From positions 1-64,000 of the forward strand of contig JASEFH010000004.1 in assembly GCA_030019205.1 (NCBI GenBank): 64,000 nt of DNA, given 5' to 3'. Each line of letters begins with the position of its first letter. Position 1 is the first letter of the stretch. Shown piece after piece: positions 37,034 through 46,451 of this stretch. The position numbers and the translations under genes were made by a program. This DNA is from Methanomicrobiales archaeon (GTDB taxonomy: Archaea > Halobacteriota > Methanomicrobia > Methanomicrobiales > JACTUA01). The notes below the pieces were generated by a model. It saw only the letters and a program-made list of their open reading frames with translations. It made no database searches and was not told the origin of the DNA.

Positions 37034-37590
37034 TCCTGATCGGAGGAGCGGGGGCTCTCTCCGCGGACTACTACGTGCTGGAGAACGGGACCGCCTGCAC
37101 CGCGATCGTGGAGGTTTCGGGCCGCTCCGAGTACTCCTTCGTGGAGCCCGGGCTCCTGGGCGAACGGATACCCCAGACGGTCTCGAACATCACCCTCTCG
37201 AACGCGACCTGCGATTCCTGCCCCTTCACCACCCCGCGCCCCTCCACGATCGCGTTCCCGCCGGGGAACTACACCATCTCCTACACCGCCCCGATCCGGG
37301 ACAACCATATCCAGGGCACGTTCGAGGAGCCGTACCGGGTGCAGGTCTTCCTGCCGGCGCACTTCGACGTGCGGAACCCGTTCCTGGGCGTCGTCGGCGG
37401 CGGGGGGGAGATCGAGGAGCAGAACGGATCCCTGCGGATCCACTGGAACGCGACGCGGGCCTTCGAGGTGCGGTTCTACGACCGCCCCCGCGAACTGCTC
37501 CTGATCGGGTTCGGGACCATCTGGGTGAGCGCGCTCATCATCTTCCTGGTCCCCTACCTGCTCACGCGGAGGGGCGGACGCCGTGCTTAG
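36970..37590 (+). CDS. Secreted/membrane-anchored protein, unknown function
   Basis: 206 residues from the ATG at 36970, inside the 3' end of thrC. Residues 1-32 look like a signal peptide (basic start, then ALLALCIGLIVLIGGAGALSA); the middle is a beta-rich outside domain with two close cysteines (CDSC); a TM helix near 178-198 (LLLIGFGTIWVSALIIFLVPYL) ends in RRGGRR. The topology is outside with a short inner tail. It may belong to a methanogen-specific domain of unknown function (DUF5803-like), which I cannot confirm. Overlaps the next gene by 8 bases. Confidence 0.75.
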   Translation: MRAPPGDRRGPALLALCIGLIVLIGGAGALSADYYVLENGTACTAIVEVSGRSEYSFVEPGLLGERIPQTVSNITLSNATCDSCPFTTPRPSTIAFPPGNYTISYTAPIRDNHIQGTFEEPYRVQVFLPAHFDVRNPFLGVVGGGGEIEEQNGSLRIHWNATRAFEVRFYDRPRELLLIGFGTIWVSALIIFLVPYLLTRRGGRRA

Positions 37591-38158
37591 CGTGATGCTT
37601 GCGTCGCTCGTCATCGGGTTCAGCGGGGCGGTCGCCCCCGGTCCGATGACGGCCTACGTGATCGGCGCGGCGCACGAGCGGCCGCTCCCTGCGGCCGCTC
37701 TCCTGGTCCTGGGCCACGGGATCCTGGAGGCTCTGGTGGTGGCGGCGATCGCGTTCGGCGTGCAGACGGTCCCCTTCCTGGAGGGGATCGCGCTCGCCGG
37801 CTCCGCCGTGCTCGTTTTCTTCGGGATCCAGCAGTTCCGGAGCACGGGCGAGGTCGGCGGCTCACTCCCGCTGGGGCACCGCCCGTTCGTCTTCGGGGTG
37901 ACCGCCACGCTCTCGAACCCCTACTGGTGGATCTGGTGGCTCACGTTCGGGGCGGGATTCCTCGCCCTCAACCCGGAGCCGATTCCGTTCTACGTCGGGC
38001 ATATCGGCGCGGATCTCGTCTGGTACATCGCACTCTCCCTCATCGTCGCCCGCAGTGCAGGGTTTCTCGGGGTTCACTACGCAAAAGTGGTGAAGGCCAG
38101 CGGCATCGCCATGATGCTCTTTGGCCTCTACTATGCCCTCTCTATTTTCTGGGCTTGA
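37583..38158 (+). CDS. LysE-family exporter
   Basis: 191 residues, six TM segments. [17 protein letters not shown] at the N-terminus is the family signature, followed by [16 protein letters not shown] near 115. LysE/RhtB proteins export amino acids or other small molecules. Placement after thrC makes threonine or homoserine a guess for the substrate. Its 3' end overlaps the convergent porB by 17 bases. Confidence 0.9.
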   Translation: MLSVMLASLVIGFSGAVAPGPMTAYVIGAAHERPLPAAALLVLGHGILEALVVAAIAFGVQTVPFLEGIALAGSAVLVFFGIQQFRSTGEVGGSLPLGHRPFVFGVTATLSNPYWWIWWLTFGAGFLALNPEPIPFYVGHIGADLVWYIALSLIVARSAGFLGVHYAKVVKASGIAMMLFGLYYALSIFWA

Positions 38159-39038
38159 TGTCGATGCCGAACTTCTCGGCGTTGCGGTCTGCGATCGCCT
38201 GGATTTTGGCAATCTCCTCGTCCCGCCGCTGGGGCTTGAAGAGATGGCGGAACCGTTTCTGTTCCTTTAAATACTCCTCGACGGGTTTTCGCACCACCTT
38301 CTTTGCCCGGGTGACCTCCCCGTCCACCATCTCGTACATCACCCAGAGGGCGGTCTCGACCGCCAGCTTGCCGATCGCGATCGTCTGGGAGCCATCGAAC
38401 CCCCAGCCGGTGCAGCAGGGCGCATGGATCTGCACGTACGACGGTCCCGGGGTGTTGATCGCCCGCTCCACCTTGTTCATCAGGTCGGTCGGATAGGCGA
38501 CCGAGGTGGTGGCCACGTAGGGGGCACCGTGGGCGGCCATGATCTGGGGCATATCCTTCTTGGGTCGGCGGTTCCCGAGGGAGCACTTCCCCGCGGGGCT
38601 GGTGGTGGTGCTCGCATCCAGGGGCGTGGCACCCGAGCGCTGGATGCCGGTGTTCATGTAGGCTTCGTTGTCGTAGCAGATGTAAGTGAAGTCGTGCCCC
38701 CGATCGAACGCCCCGCTGATGCAGAGCATCCCGATATCGATGGTGGCGCCGTCCCCTCCGATCACCACCACCTTCTCGTCCCTCCCCTGCTTCCGCAACG
38801 CCGCCTCGACACCCGAGGCGACGGCCGCCGCGTTCTCGAAGAGGGAGTGGATCCAGGGGACCTTCCACGCCGTCTCCGGGTAGGGCGTGGAGAAGACCTC
38901 CAGGCAGCCCGTGGGGGCAACGATGATCGTGTTCGCCCCTGCCGCCTTCAGCACGAGCCGCGCCGTCAGTGCCGGCCCGCAGCCCGGACAGGCCCGGTGC
39001 CCGCACTCGAAGAGCTCGAGGCTTCTGTCGACCGCCAT
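38142..39038 (-). CDS. porB: Pyruvate:ferredoxin oxidoreductase beta subunit
   Basis: 298 residues. C12, C17 and C20 ([10 protein letters not shown]) with a later Cys (PCCTGWG) bind a [4Fe-4S] cluster; GDGATIDIG (~94) and [10 protein letters not shown] form the TPP-Mg site. Oxidises pyruvate to acetyl-CoA and CO2, or runs the reverse in carbon fixation. Last gene of porCDAB. Confidence 0.95.
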   Translation of the reverse strand: MAVDRSLELFECGHRACPGCGPALTARLVLKAAGANTIIVAPTGCLEVFSTPYPETAWKVPWIHSLFENAAAVASGVEAALRKQGRDEKVVVIGGDGATIDIGMLCISGAFDRGHDFTYICYDNEAYMNTGIQRSGATPLDASTTTSPAGKCSLGNRRPKKDMPQIMAAHGAPYVATTSVAYPTDLMNKVERAINTPGPSYVQIHAPCCTGWGFDGSQTIAIGKLAVETALWVMYEMVDGEVTRAKKVVRKPVEEYLKEQKRFRHLFKPQRRDEEIAKIQAIADRNAEKFGIDIKPRK

Positions 39039-40196
39039 CTACAGCACCTCCTGCCGCAGTCCGTAGAACATGTCCCCTTCCCCTCTCTCCAGGTGGCCGA
39101 AGATATTGGCAATATCTTTCTTGCGGATGTCGCGGCCCCCGAGAGCGGCGACGAAGTCCCGCACCGCAATATCGGAGCCGTAGAGGGCGTCCCGCACCTC
39201 GTAGACGACGGCGCCGCTGCCGGTGCCGAGCGATATGTTCTTGTCGAGCACGGCGACGCTCGAGACGTCCCGGAGGGATTCGGCGACCGCCTTCTTCGGG
39301 AACGGGCGGAAGCTGCGAATCTTCAGGAGACCCACCTTCTTCCCGTCCATCCGCATCTCGTCGATCGCGTCCTTGATCGTGCCGCAGACCGATCCCATCG
39401 CCACGAGGGCCATATCCGCATCCTCCAGGCGGTAGCCCTCGACGGGAGCGCTGTAGTCCCGCCCGAACTGCTCGCCGAACTCTTTCCCGGCCCTGTAGAG
39501 CACGTCCTGCGCTCGCTGCAGAGCCCGGTCGACCTCGTAGCGGAACTCCATATAGTAGTCCGGCGTGGCATACATCCCGAAGCTGATGGGATCGCGGGCA
39601 TCCAGGCGGTGATACGGCTTGAAGGGCGGCAGGAAGGCGTCCACCTCCTCCTGGGTGGGGATGTCCACGGGTTCGTAGGTGTGGGAGAGGATGAACCCGT
39701 CGAAGCAGACCATCGCCGGGAGCAGGACGCCGTGATCCTCCGCCGCTTTATAGGCGATGTAGTGGAGGTCGGCGGACTCCTGGTTGTCCTCGGCATACAT
39801 CTGCATCCAGCCCGAGTCACGCAGGGATATGGAGTCCTGGTGGTCGTTCCAGATGCTCAGGGGCGCCGAGAGCGAGCGGTTGGCGATGCTCATGACGATG
39901 GGGAGGCGCATGCCGGCAACGTTGAAGCATACCTCGAACATCAGGGCGAGACCCTGCGACGTGGTCGCCGAGTAGACCCGGGAACCCGCAGCGCTGGCGC
40001 CGAGACAGGCGGAAAGGGCGGAGAACTCGCTCTCGACGGTCATGTACTCCGCGTCGATCTCGCAGTTGGCGACCATGTCTGCCAGGGCTTCGACGATATG
40101 GGTCTGGGGCGTGATCGGATAGGCGGAGATCACCTGCGGGCGGCAGAGTTTCACCGCCGTGGCGACCGCAATCGATCCCTCCATGATCTGCATCAT
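39039..40196 (-). CDS. porA: Pyruvate:ferredoxin oxidoreductase alpha subunit
   Basis: 385 residues. Starts with the pyrimidine-binding fold (GSIAVATAVKLCRPQVISAYPITPQTHIVE), has TVESEFSALSACLGASAAG and TSQGLALMFE, and ends with the transketolase C-terminal-like domain. It directly follows porD and precedes porB with no gap, the usual archaeal order. Confidence 0.95.
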   Translation of the reverse strand: MMQIMEGSIAVATAVKLCRPQVISAYPITPQTHIVEALADMVANCEIDAEYMTVESEFSALSACLGASAAGSRVYSATTSQGLALMFEVCFNVAGMRLPIVMSIANRSLSAPLSIWNDHQDSISLRDSGWMQMYAEDNQESADLHYIAYKAAEDHGVLLPAMVCFDGFILSHTYEPVDIPTQEEVDAFLPPFKPYHRLDARDPISFGMYATPDYYMEFRYEVDRALQRAQDVLYRAGKEFGEQFGRDYSAPVEGYRLEDADMALVAMGSVCGTIKDAIDEMRMDGKKVGLLKIRSFRPFPKKAVAESLRDVSSVAVLDKNISLGTGSGAVVYEVRDALYGSDIAVRDFVAALGGRDIRKKDIANIFGHLERGEGDMFYGLRQEVL

Positions 40197-40454
40197 CTAC
40201 TTCTCCTCCCGCGCCATCTCGACCGCCTCGCCCGGACACTCGGCGGCGCAGAGCCCGCAGCCCTTGCAGTAGTCTAGGTTGACCACGTACTCTTCGTCCC
40301 GCTTCTCCACAGCGGACTCCGGACAGATCAGCTGGCAGAGCCCGCAGCGGGTGCACTTCTCCACGTCCACGACCGGGCGGAAGACCCGCCACGAGCCGGT
40401 GATATTCTCCCGGGCCCTGCCGGGGCGTGCGACGCATCCCACCTCGAGCGGCAT
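40197..40454 (-). CDS. porD: Pyruvate:ferredoxin oxidoreductase delta subunit
   Basis: 85 residues, an 8Fe ferredoxin-like subunit: CTRCGLCQLICPE and CKGCGLCAAECPGEAVEM bind two [4Fe-4S] clusters that carry electrons to ferredoxin. Overlaps the porC stop by one base. Confidence 0.95.
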   Translation of the reverse strand: MPLEVGCVARPGRARENITGSWRVFRPVVDVEKCTRCGLCQLICPESAVEKRDEEYVVNLDYCKGCGLCAAECPGEAVEMAREEK

Positions 40455-40999
40455 CAGGATGCGCCTCCCACCATCTCATAGGCCCGCCGGGCCGCCTGGA
40501 TGTTCTTTTCGGCCAGATCCCTGCCGAAACGGTGGCGGATGGCATCGGCAAGGGCCTGGAACCGGATCATGCCCGTGGCAGCGGCGAACGCCCCCATCAG
40601 GGCCGTGTTGGTGATGGGTACGCCCAGGACGTCGAGGGCGATCTGGGTCGCGTCGACCCGCACCAGTTTTACGCCCGGCGGAACCCGGATTGCGTCCTGC
40701 TCTTTTTCGGTATTGACGATGGCGATCCCCCCCTCCCGCATCCCCTGGTAGACGTTCACATCCGCGATCAGGGTGGGATCCTGTACGATGATGTAGTCCG
40801 GCTCGTAGATCTGGCTCCGGAGGCGGATCTTCTCGCTGGAGAATCGTACGAATGCCTGCACCGGTGCACCTCTCCGCTCCACGCCGAACGCGGGGAACGC
40901 CTGTGCGTACATGCCGTCGTGGAAGGCTGCAACGGCGATCAGTTCGGCCGCGGTGACCGAACCCTGACCGCCCCTGCCGTGTATGCGCAATTCCTTCAA
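40454..40999 (-). CDS. porC: Pyruvate:ferredoxin oxidoreductase gamma subunit
   Basis: 181 residues: RIHGRGGQGSVTAAELIAVAAFHDG at the start, FGVERRGAPVQAFVR, and NTALMGAFAAATG match the gamma domain of 2-oxoacid oxidoreductases. First gene of the operon; the upstream 200 bases hold its promoter. Four-subunit, pyruvate-type organisation. Confidence 0.95.
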   Translation of the reverse strand: MKELRIHGRGGQGSVTAAELIAVAAFHDGMYAQAFPAFGVERRGAPVQAFVRFSSEKIRLRSQIYEPDYIIVQDPTLIADVNVYQGMREGGIAIVNTEKEQDAIRVPPGVKLVRVDATQIALDVLGVPITNTALMGAFAAATGMIRFQALADAIRHRFGRDLAEKNIQAARRAYEMVGGAS

Positions 41000-41198
41000 A
41001 TGCAGTAACCCCCATAGATTTTACACGATTGATCATAGATAATTCTAGCGCTTCTCCGGCTCCTGCCGCAGGGATTCGGGCGGAAACAGCCATATTGACG
41101 CGGATTTCCCGAATTTCCCGGTTCTCAACCGGCATCTGGCAGGGATCGGGCCTGCCCGCATACCGCACTGCGGGACGGGAGGTTCCGAGTGCAGCGGG

Positions 41199-42071
41199 TC
41201 AGCGGTCCACCGGGATGCCCAGGATCTCCTCCTCTCCCCGGAATACATCGCGGGCCATCCTCGCCAGCCCGCGGGCCGCACACCACTCGTCGAAGACCGC
41301 GACGTCCTGCCGGAGGAGGCGTTCCACCGCGGGGGCGACAGCCGGCGCCATCGAGCCGGACAGCGCCACCCTCGCTGCGGGATTCAGGATCCGCAGGGCG
41401 GCGCACTCCATGGCAGAGAAGAGGGCCAGCGTGCGGAGCCGCTCCGGTTCCGGCAGGGTGAAGTTCACCCCGGCGTGGACAAACGCCTCGTTCGCCGTGA
41501 TCTCCCCCCGGTCGATACGGCGGATCGCGTCCACGTCGATCGCCCCCTGCGTGGTGCCGGGAGCGAAGATGCAGGCGTCCAGAGCCCCGACGATCCGCCC
41601 GTCCGAGACGAGCAGCGTCACCGTATTGGAGCTGACGTCCGAGACCACGAAGTCGCGGCCGATCCGGGCTGCAACCTCGTAGGCGATGCCCACCTTCTCC
41701 GGGCTCGCCTGGTGGCTGTAGGCCTTGAAGCGGGGATCGGTGGGGGATCCGCGGTGGAGTCCGGGGATCACCACGGCGGGGAGACCACTCCTCTGGATCT
41801 CGTCGTAGACCTGCGTTCCGCCTCCGATGTGCCGCCCGGCCCCCTCCCGGCTCACCACGCCCCGGTTCTTCACGCGGCGGATGTCGGAGATCCGGCTGAT
41901 CCCGTCGCCCATGGAGTAGCAGACGGCCACACCCTCGATCTCGGACAGGGGGGCGAGCCGTTCCAGGTGCTCGAAGCGGAACTCCTTTGCCTTCTCGCGG
42001 GAGATCTTGAAGACCCCCTCTTCGGATGCGAACCGGATTGCCGTCGTTCCGTGATCGATGCCGATGAACAT
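41199..42071 (-). CDS. Methanogenesis marker protein 12
   Basis: 290 residues from MFIGIDHGTTAIRF; an upstream extension to 42137 lacks family sequence. The fold is that of ASKHA ATPases: the phosphate-1 loop IDHGTTAIRF at the N-terminus, VVSDVSSNTVTLL (phosphate-2) and a glycine-containing adenosine region. The family occurs in nearly all methanogens; its job is not settled, possibly ATP-dependent maturation or activation of a methanogenesis enzyme. TTAAATATC at ~42141 lies upstream on its strand. Confidence 0.9.
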   Translation of the reverse strand: MFIGIDHGTTAIRFASEEGVFKISREKAKEFRFEHLERLAPLSEIEGVAVCYSMGDGISRISDIRRVKNRGVVSREGAGRHIGGGTQVYDEIQRSGLPAVVIPGLHRGSPTDPRFKAYSHQASPEKVGIAYEVAARIGRDFVVSDVSSNTVTLLVSDGRIVGALDACIFAPGTTQGAIDVDAIRRIDRGEITANEAFVHAGVNFTLPEPERLRTLALFSAMECAALRILNPAARVALSGSMAPAVAPAVERLLRQDVAVFDEWCAARGLARMARDVFRGEEEILGIPVDR

Positions 42072-42275
42072 GGCCGGACCCCTGATACTGCGGGATCGCC
42101 GCACGGCGATCGTTGAACATGTAGATTCTGGTGCCATCCTTAAATATCATCCGGTATGCGTGCCCGAAGCGCGATCCGGCTGCGGCGGGAGGGGCGGATT
42201 CCCCTGCGGCCGGCAGATCCCGCGGCGTGCACAACAGTGAAATAGTTGGCGGCATGGAATGTACAGTAGAACAGC

Positions 42276-43217
42276 ATGTTTTCCGTAGTCACCGGCGGAG
42301 CCGGGTTCATCGGATCGCATCTCGTCGATGCGCTGGTCGCTCGCGGGGATTCGGTGCTGGTGATCGACAGCTGCTGCACCGGAACGATCGACAATCTCCG
42401 CGAGCACCTGGATGCCGGGCGGATCCGGTTCCTGCAGGCGGATCTCCTGGACGACGGGTGGCAGTCCTCTCTTGCCGCCGCCGACAGGGTGTACCATCTC
42501 GCGGCGGATCCGGATGTGCGGGAGAGCGCCCTGTCTCCGCAGTCGCCCGTCAGCAACAACGTGCTCGCGACCGCCCGGGTGCTGGAGGCGATGCGGATCC
42601 AGGGTGTCCCGCAGCTCGTGTTCACCTCCACATCCACCGTGTACGGGGATGCAACCGTGATTCCGACACCGGAGGCGTACGCGCCCCTCGAACCCGTGTC
42701 GGTCTACGGGGGGACCAAGCTCGCCTGCGAGGCGCTCATCTCCGCCTACTGCCATTCCTTCGGCATGCGGGCCTGGGTCTTCCGGTTCGCCAACATCATC
42801 GGCGAGCGGTCCAACCACGGGGTCTGCTGGGACTTCATCCAGAAGCTCCGCCGGAACCCGGCGGTCCTGGAGATCCTGGGGGACGGGAGGCAGACGAAGT
42901 CGTACCTGGAGGTGCACGCCTGCGTGGATGCGATGCTCTATGCCGCCGACCATGCGGGGGACAGGTTCGACGTCTACAACGTCGGTTCCGAGGACTGGAT
43001 CGACGTGACGTCGATCGCCGATATCGTGGCGGAGGAGATGGGGCTGTCCGGCGTGGAGTACCGGTACACGGGAGGGGCCCGGGGCTGGGTGGGGGACGTG
43101 CCCCGGATGCTGCTCTCCGTGGAGAAGCTGAAAGCCCTCGGCTGGAAGCCGGCCGTGGGATCGCGGGAGAGCGTGCGGATCGCCGTCTCGGCGATGCTGG
43201 GGAAGCGTGGTGCATGA
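42276..43217 (+). CDS. NAD-dependent sugar-nucleotide epimerase/dehydratase
   Basis: 313 residues, extended SDR family. NAD-binding TGGAGFIGSHLVDALV at 6-21; active site S/T (TSTSTVYG) and Y144xxxK148; LRFANIIG-type substrate loop reads FRFANIIGERSNHG. Similar to UDP-glucose 4-epimerases. It feeds cell-surface polysaccharide or N-glycan synthesis. The stop overlaps the next start (ATGA). Confidence 0.92.
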   Translation: MFSVVTGGAGFIGSHLVDALVARGDSVLVIDSCCTGTIDNLREHLDAGRIRFLQADLLDDGWQSSLAAADRVYHLAADPDVRESALSPQSPVSNNVLATARVLEAMRIQGVPQLVFTSTSTVYGDATVIPTPEAYAPLEPVSVYGGTKLACEALISAYCHSFGMRAWVFRFANIIGERSNHGVCWDFIQKLRRNPAVLEILGDGRQTKSYLEVHACVDAMLYAADHAGDRFDVYNVGSEDWIDVTSIADIVAEEMGLSGVEYRYTGGARGWVGDVPRMLLSVEKLKALGWKPAVGSRESVRIAVSAMLGKRGA

Positions 43218-43684
43218 GCATACCGGCAGCGTTCACGGTGGTGGCGCTCGGGGCCCTGCCCTTCTTTGAGGCGCGCTACGCGATACCGTTCGCCATCCTG
43301 CTCGGGTTCGCCCCCCTGGAAGCCTATGCCCTGGGTCTTCTCGGGAACATCCTTCCCGTGATCCCCCTCCTGCTCTTCCTGGAGCCGGTATCGGACTGGC
43401 TCTCGGCCCGCTCGGGACTCTTCGATCGGTTCTTCGCCTGGCTCTTCGAGCGGACCCGCCGCCACGGCGACCGCTTCGAGCGGTGGGGGACGTTCGCGCT
43501 CTTCCTCTTCGTCGCCCTGCCGGTTCCGGTCACCGGCGCCTGGAGCGGCGCCGCCGCGGCGTTCATCTTCGGGATCCAGTTCCGTCACGCCCTGCCGGCG
43601 ATTGCGGCGGGGGCGGCGGTCGCCGCCCTCATCACCACCCTCCCCACGCTGGGGGTCCTGGGGGTCCTGGGAGGCGCCGCATGA
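43214..43684 (+). CDS. COG2426 small multidrug-export-type membrane protein
   Basis: 156 residues with about four TM segments. FFEARYAIPFAILLGF near 20-35 and LFVALPVPVTGAWSGAAAAFIFG are the family signature. The name 'small multidrug export' is by old annotation; transport has not been shown. Coupled by ATGA overlaps to the epimerase gene before it and to the next gene. Confidence 0.87.
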   Translation: MSIPAAFTVVALGALPFFEARYAIPFAILLGFAPLEAYALGLLGNILPVIPLLLFLEPVSDWLSARSGLFDRFFAWLFERTRRHGDRFERWGTFALFLFVALPVPVTGAWSGAAAAFIFGIQFRHALPAIAAGAAVAALITTLPTLGVLGVLGGAA

Positions 43685-44850
43685 AGTACATCGTGCTCCT
43701 GGGGGACGGCATGGCGGACGAGCCGATCGAGGCTCTCGGGGGGCGGACTCCGCTCCAGCACGCCCGCACCCCGAACATGGACCGGATCGCCCGGGAGGGC
43801 GCCTGCGGTCTGCTCCGCACCATTCCGGATGAGATGGAGGCGGGAAGCGACATCGCCAACCTCTCCATCCTGGGCTACGATCCCGCCCGATACTACACGG
43901 GACGGGGTCCGCTGGAGGCGGCGAACATCGGGGTGCCGCTTTTGGAGGGGGATATCGCCTACCGCTGCAACCTGGTCACGGTCCGGGACGGGGTGATGCA
44001 GGACTTCTCCGCCGGCCACATCGGGAGCGAGGAGGGGGCTGCGCTGATCCGCGCCCTGGACGCGGAAGTCTCCCCGGTGCGGGCGTACCCCGGGATCAGC
44101 TACCGCAATCTGCTCGTCGTGCCCGGGGGGGAGGGGGCGGTCACCACACCCCCGCACGACATCGTGGGACGGCCCTGCGCAGACTACCTCCCCCGCGGAG
44201 GGGACAGAGAGAGGCTTCTTGCCGTCATGGAGGCGAGCAGGAGAGTGTTTGCCCACCACCCGCTCAACGCCGCGCGGGTGCGGGCGGGGAAGCCGCCGGC
44301 GACGATGGTCTGGCCCTGGAGCGGGGGGCGGCGCCCGTCCATGCCCTCCTTTGCCGAGAAGTACGGGCTGCCGGGGGGGATGATCTCGGCGGTCGATCTC
44401 CTGAACGGCATCGCCCGCTACGCCGGCATGGAGGTGATCCGGGTGCCGGGGGCGACCGGCTATCTGGACACCGACTACCAGGCGAAGGCACGCTACGCGC
44501 TCGCCGCCCTCGAGCGCCTGGACTTCGTGTACCTGCACGTGGAGGCGACCGACGAGGCGAGCCATCTGGGGAGCCTGGAGGAGAAGATCCGCGCCCTCGA
44601 ACGCTTCGACGGCATGGTGGGCACGATCCTGGACCGGTTCGACGGGGTGGTGGCGGTGCTGCCCGACCATGCCACGCCGCTCCGCCTGAAGACGCACACC
44701 CGCACGCCCGTCCCCTTCGCCGTTCTCGGGAGGGGGACGGACGGATGCGGGAGCTTCTCCGAGAGCGAGGCGGCGAAGGGCATGTTCGGAACGATGAACG
44801 CCACGGAGTTCCTGCCGATGCTCTTTGGCAGGGATGGGCGGACGGTATGA
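43681..44850 (+). CDS. Cofactor-independent phosphoglycerate mutase family protein, candidate homoserine kinase
   Basis: 389 residues, alkaline-phosphatase superfamily with metal ligands in LGDGMAD, GSDIANLSILGYD, HVEATDEASHLG and PDHATP. The GSDIANLSILGYDP/YYTGRGPLEAA pattern, GVMQDFSAGHI and TGYLDTDYQAKA follow the subgroup modelled as TIGR02535, proposed to replace homoserine kinase (ThrB) in organisms without it; the other archaeal subgroup is true phosphoglycerate mutase (ApgM). No ThrB-type kinase is in the window, though thrC is. Which reaction it performs is open. Confidence 0.85.
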   Translation: MKYIVLLGDGMADEPIEALGGRTPLQHARTPNMDRIAREGACGLLRTIPDEMEAGSDIANLSILGYDPARYYTGRGPLEAANIGVPLLEGDIAYRCNLVTVRDGVMQDFSAGHIGSEEGAALIRALDAEVSPVRAYPGISYRNLLVVPGGEGAVTTPPHDIVGRPCADYLPRGGDRERLLAVMEASRRVFAHHPLNAARVRAGKPPATMVWPWSGGRRPSMPSFAEKYGLPGGMISAVDLLNGIARYAGMEVIRVPGATGYLDTDYQAKARYALAALERLDFVYLHVEATDEASHLGSLEEKIRALERFDGMVGTILDRFDGVVAVLPDHATPLRLKTHTRTPVPFAVLGRGTDGCGSFSESEAAKGMFGTMNATEFLPMLFGRDGRTV

Positions 44851-44876
44851 TTGCCGGGAGCCGGGGGAGGCGGGAG

Positions 44877-46418
44877 ATGCAGGACATCCGCACGATGCTG
44901 GAGGAACTGGAACGGGAGCTGGGCGCACTCTCGACGGTGCAGAAGATACTCCTGGGGACGGACGGGTCGGTGACGGCCCTGCTGGAGATCGTCACGGGAG
45001 GCCCGGTGGAGATCGAGACGCTTCTGCAGGAGGTGGGGCCCTGCGATGCAGCGCTGGCGGAATCCCTCGGCATTGCGGAGGGCGATCCGGTGAACCACCG
45101 GATCGTGGAGCTGAAGAACGGGCGGACGGGGGAGGTGCTGATCTACGCACGCTCGGAGACTCCCCTGCGGAGGCTCGACCCGGCGTTCCGGGCGGACCTG
45201 ATGCGGGCGGACATCCCCATCGGGAAGATCATGCAGCGGCACCGCATCGAGGCGCGGCGCGAGATCACCGGGTTCGGCATCCGCCCCGCCGACGAGCAGC
45301 TCAGTTCGGTCTTCTCGATCTTCAGAAACGAGCCGCTCATCACCCGGTCCTACCACATCGTCCACCAGGAGAAGCCCCTCATCGCCATCGAGGAGGTGTT
45401 CCCCTATTCCAGGTTCGGCGACACGATCACCGTCGCCGTGGATGCCCCGTCCCGCCTCCACCTCGCCCTGACGGACATGCACGGGGGCTTGGGCAGGGTG
45501 GACGGGGGCGTCGGCATCACGCTCGACAGCCCGAGAACGGTCCTGCTCGCCCGGAGGAGCGGCACGCTCGCGGTGCGGGGTGGGGGCGAGGAGCAGCAGG
45601 CCCGGGTGCGGGAGGCTGCCGGGGCCGTCTGCCGCCACTTCGGCCTTCCGCCCTCGGGAGAGTTCACGCTGATCGATCCCGTCCCGCAGCACAGGGGGCT
45701 GGGGAGCGGGACGCAGATCGCACTCTCCACGGCGGCAGCGGTCTGCCAGCTGGCCGGCCGATCGCTCGGCGTGCGCGAAATGGCCCGGATCGTGGGGAGG
45801 GGCGGCACGTCGGGGATCGGCACCGCCGCGTTCGAGACGGGGGGCCTCATCGTCGACGGCGGGCACAGCTTCGGGGAGTTCGGGGAGAAGAAGGAGTTCC
45901 GCCCCAGCGCTGCATCCCGCGGGACGACGCCGGCGCATCCGATCGCCCGCCACCCCTTTCCGGAGGACTGGAGCATCCTGCTCGTCACGCCCCGCACGGG
46001 GGAGGGGGCGAGCCGGAGGGAGGAGGTCGATATATTCCGCAGCTGCTGTCCCGTCCCCCTCGACGAGGTGCGGGAGATCTGCCACGAGGTGCTGGTGCGG
46101 ATGCTGCCGGGGGTCGTGGAGCACGATCTGGACCTATTCGGGGCTGCAGTCAACCGCATCCAGCAGATCGGGTTCAAGAAGGTGGAGATCGGGAGGCAGG
46201 CGCCGCTCGTCGGCACCCTGATGGACGCCCTCCGCGAGGGCGGAGCAGCCTGCGCCGGCATGAGTTCGTTCGGGCCGACGGTGTATGCCGTCGCCGACAC
46301 GGGCGTGCCGGCGCTGGAGAAGGCTGCCCGCGAGGTGCTGGGGGAGGAGGGCGGCGACATCAGGGTCACAAAAGCCCGAAACACCGGTGCTTTCATCCGC
46401 ACGGCGCAGGGAACATAA
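44877..46418 (+). CDS. Chorismate lyase-like (DUF98) / beta-RFAP synthase fusion
   Basis: 513 residues. The start at 44877 has GGGGGAGG six bases upstream; an ATG at 44847 overlapping the previous stop is the alternative. Residues ~1-170 are a DUF98 domain, the archaeal chorismate pyruvate-lyase family that yields 4-hydroxybenzoate. Residues ~185-513 are beta-ribofuranosylaminobenzene 5'-phosphate synthase, a GHMP-like fold (APSRLHLALTDMHGG, QHRGLGSGTQIALS at ~270, GRGGTSGIGTAAFETGG). These are successive steps toward the arene of tetrahydromethanopterin. The fused gene channels or balances them; the mch gene 2 kb on uses the cofactor. Confidence 0.92.
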   Translation: MQDIRTMLEELERELGALSTVQKILLGTDGSVTALLEIVTGGPVEIETLLQEVGPCDAALAESLGIAEGDPVNHRIVELKNGRTGEVLIYARSETPLRRLDPAFRADLMRADIPIGKIMQRHRIEARREITGFGIRPADEQLSSVFSIFRNEPLITRSYHIVHQEKPLIAIEEVFPYSRFGDTITVAVDAPSRLHLALTDMHGGLGRVDGGVGITLDSPRTVLLARRSGTLAVRGGGEEQQARVREAAGAVCRHFGLPPSGEFTLIDPVPQHRGLGSGTQIALSTAAAVCQLAGRSLGVREMARIVGRGGTSGIGTAAFETGGLIVDGGHSFGEFGEKKEFRPSAASRGTTPAHPIARHPFPEDWSILLVTPRTGEGASRREEVDIFRSCCPVPLDEVREICHEVLVRMLPGVVEHDLDLFGAAVNRIQQIGFKKVEIGRQAPLVGTLMDALREGGAACAGMSSFGPTVYAVADTGVPALEKAAREVLGEEGGDIRVTKARNTGAFIRTAQGT

Positions 46419-46451
46419 TTATCCTGTCAGCGGTCGTATACATCAGTGCAG

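Noticed and set aside
38424-40277. 617-codon plus-strand frame opposite porA/porB
   Set aside because: Shadow frame; the por subunits on minus are complete with all cofactor ligands.
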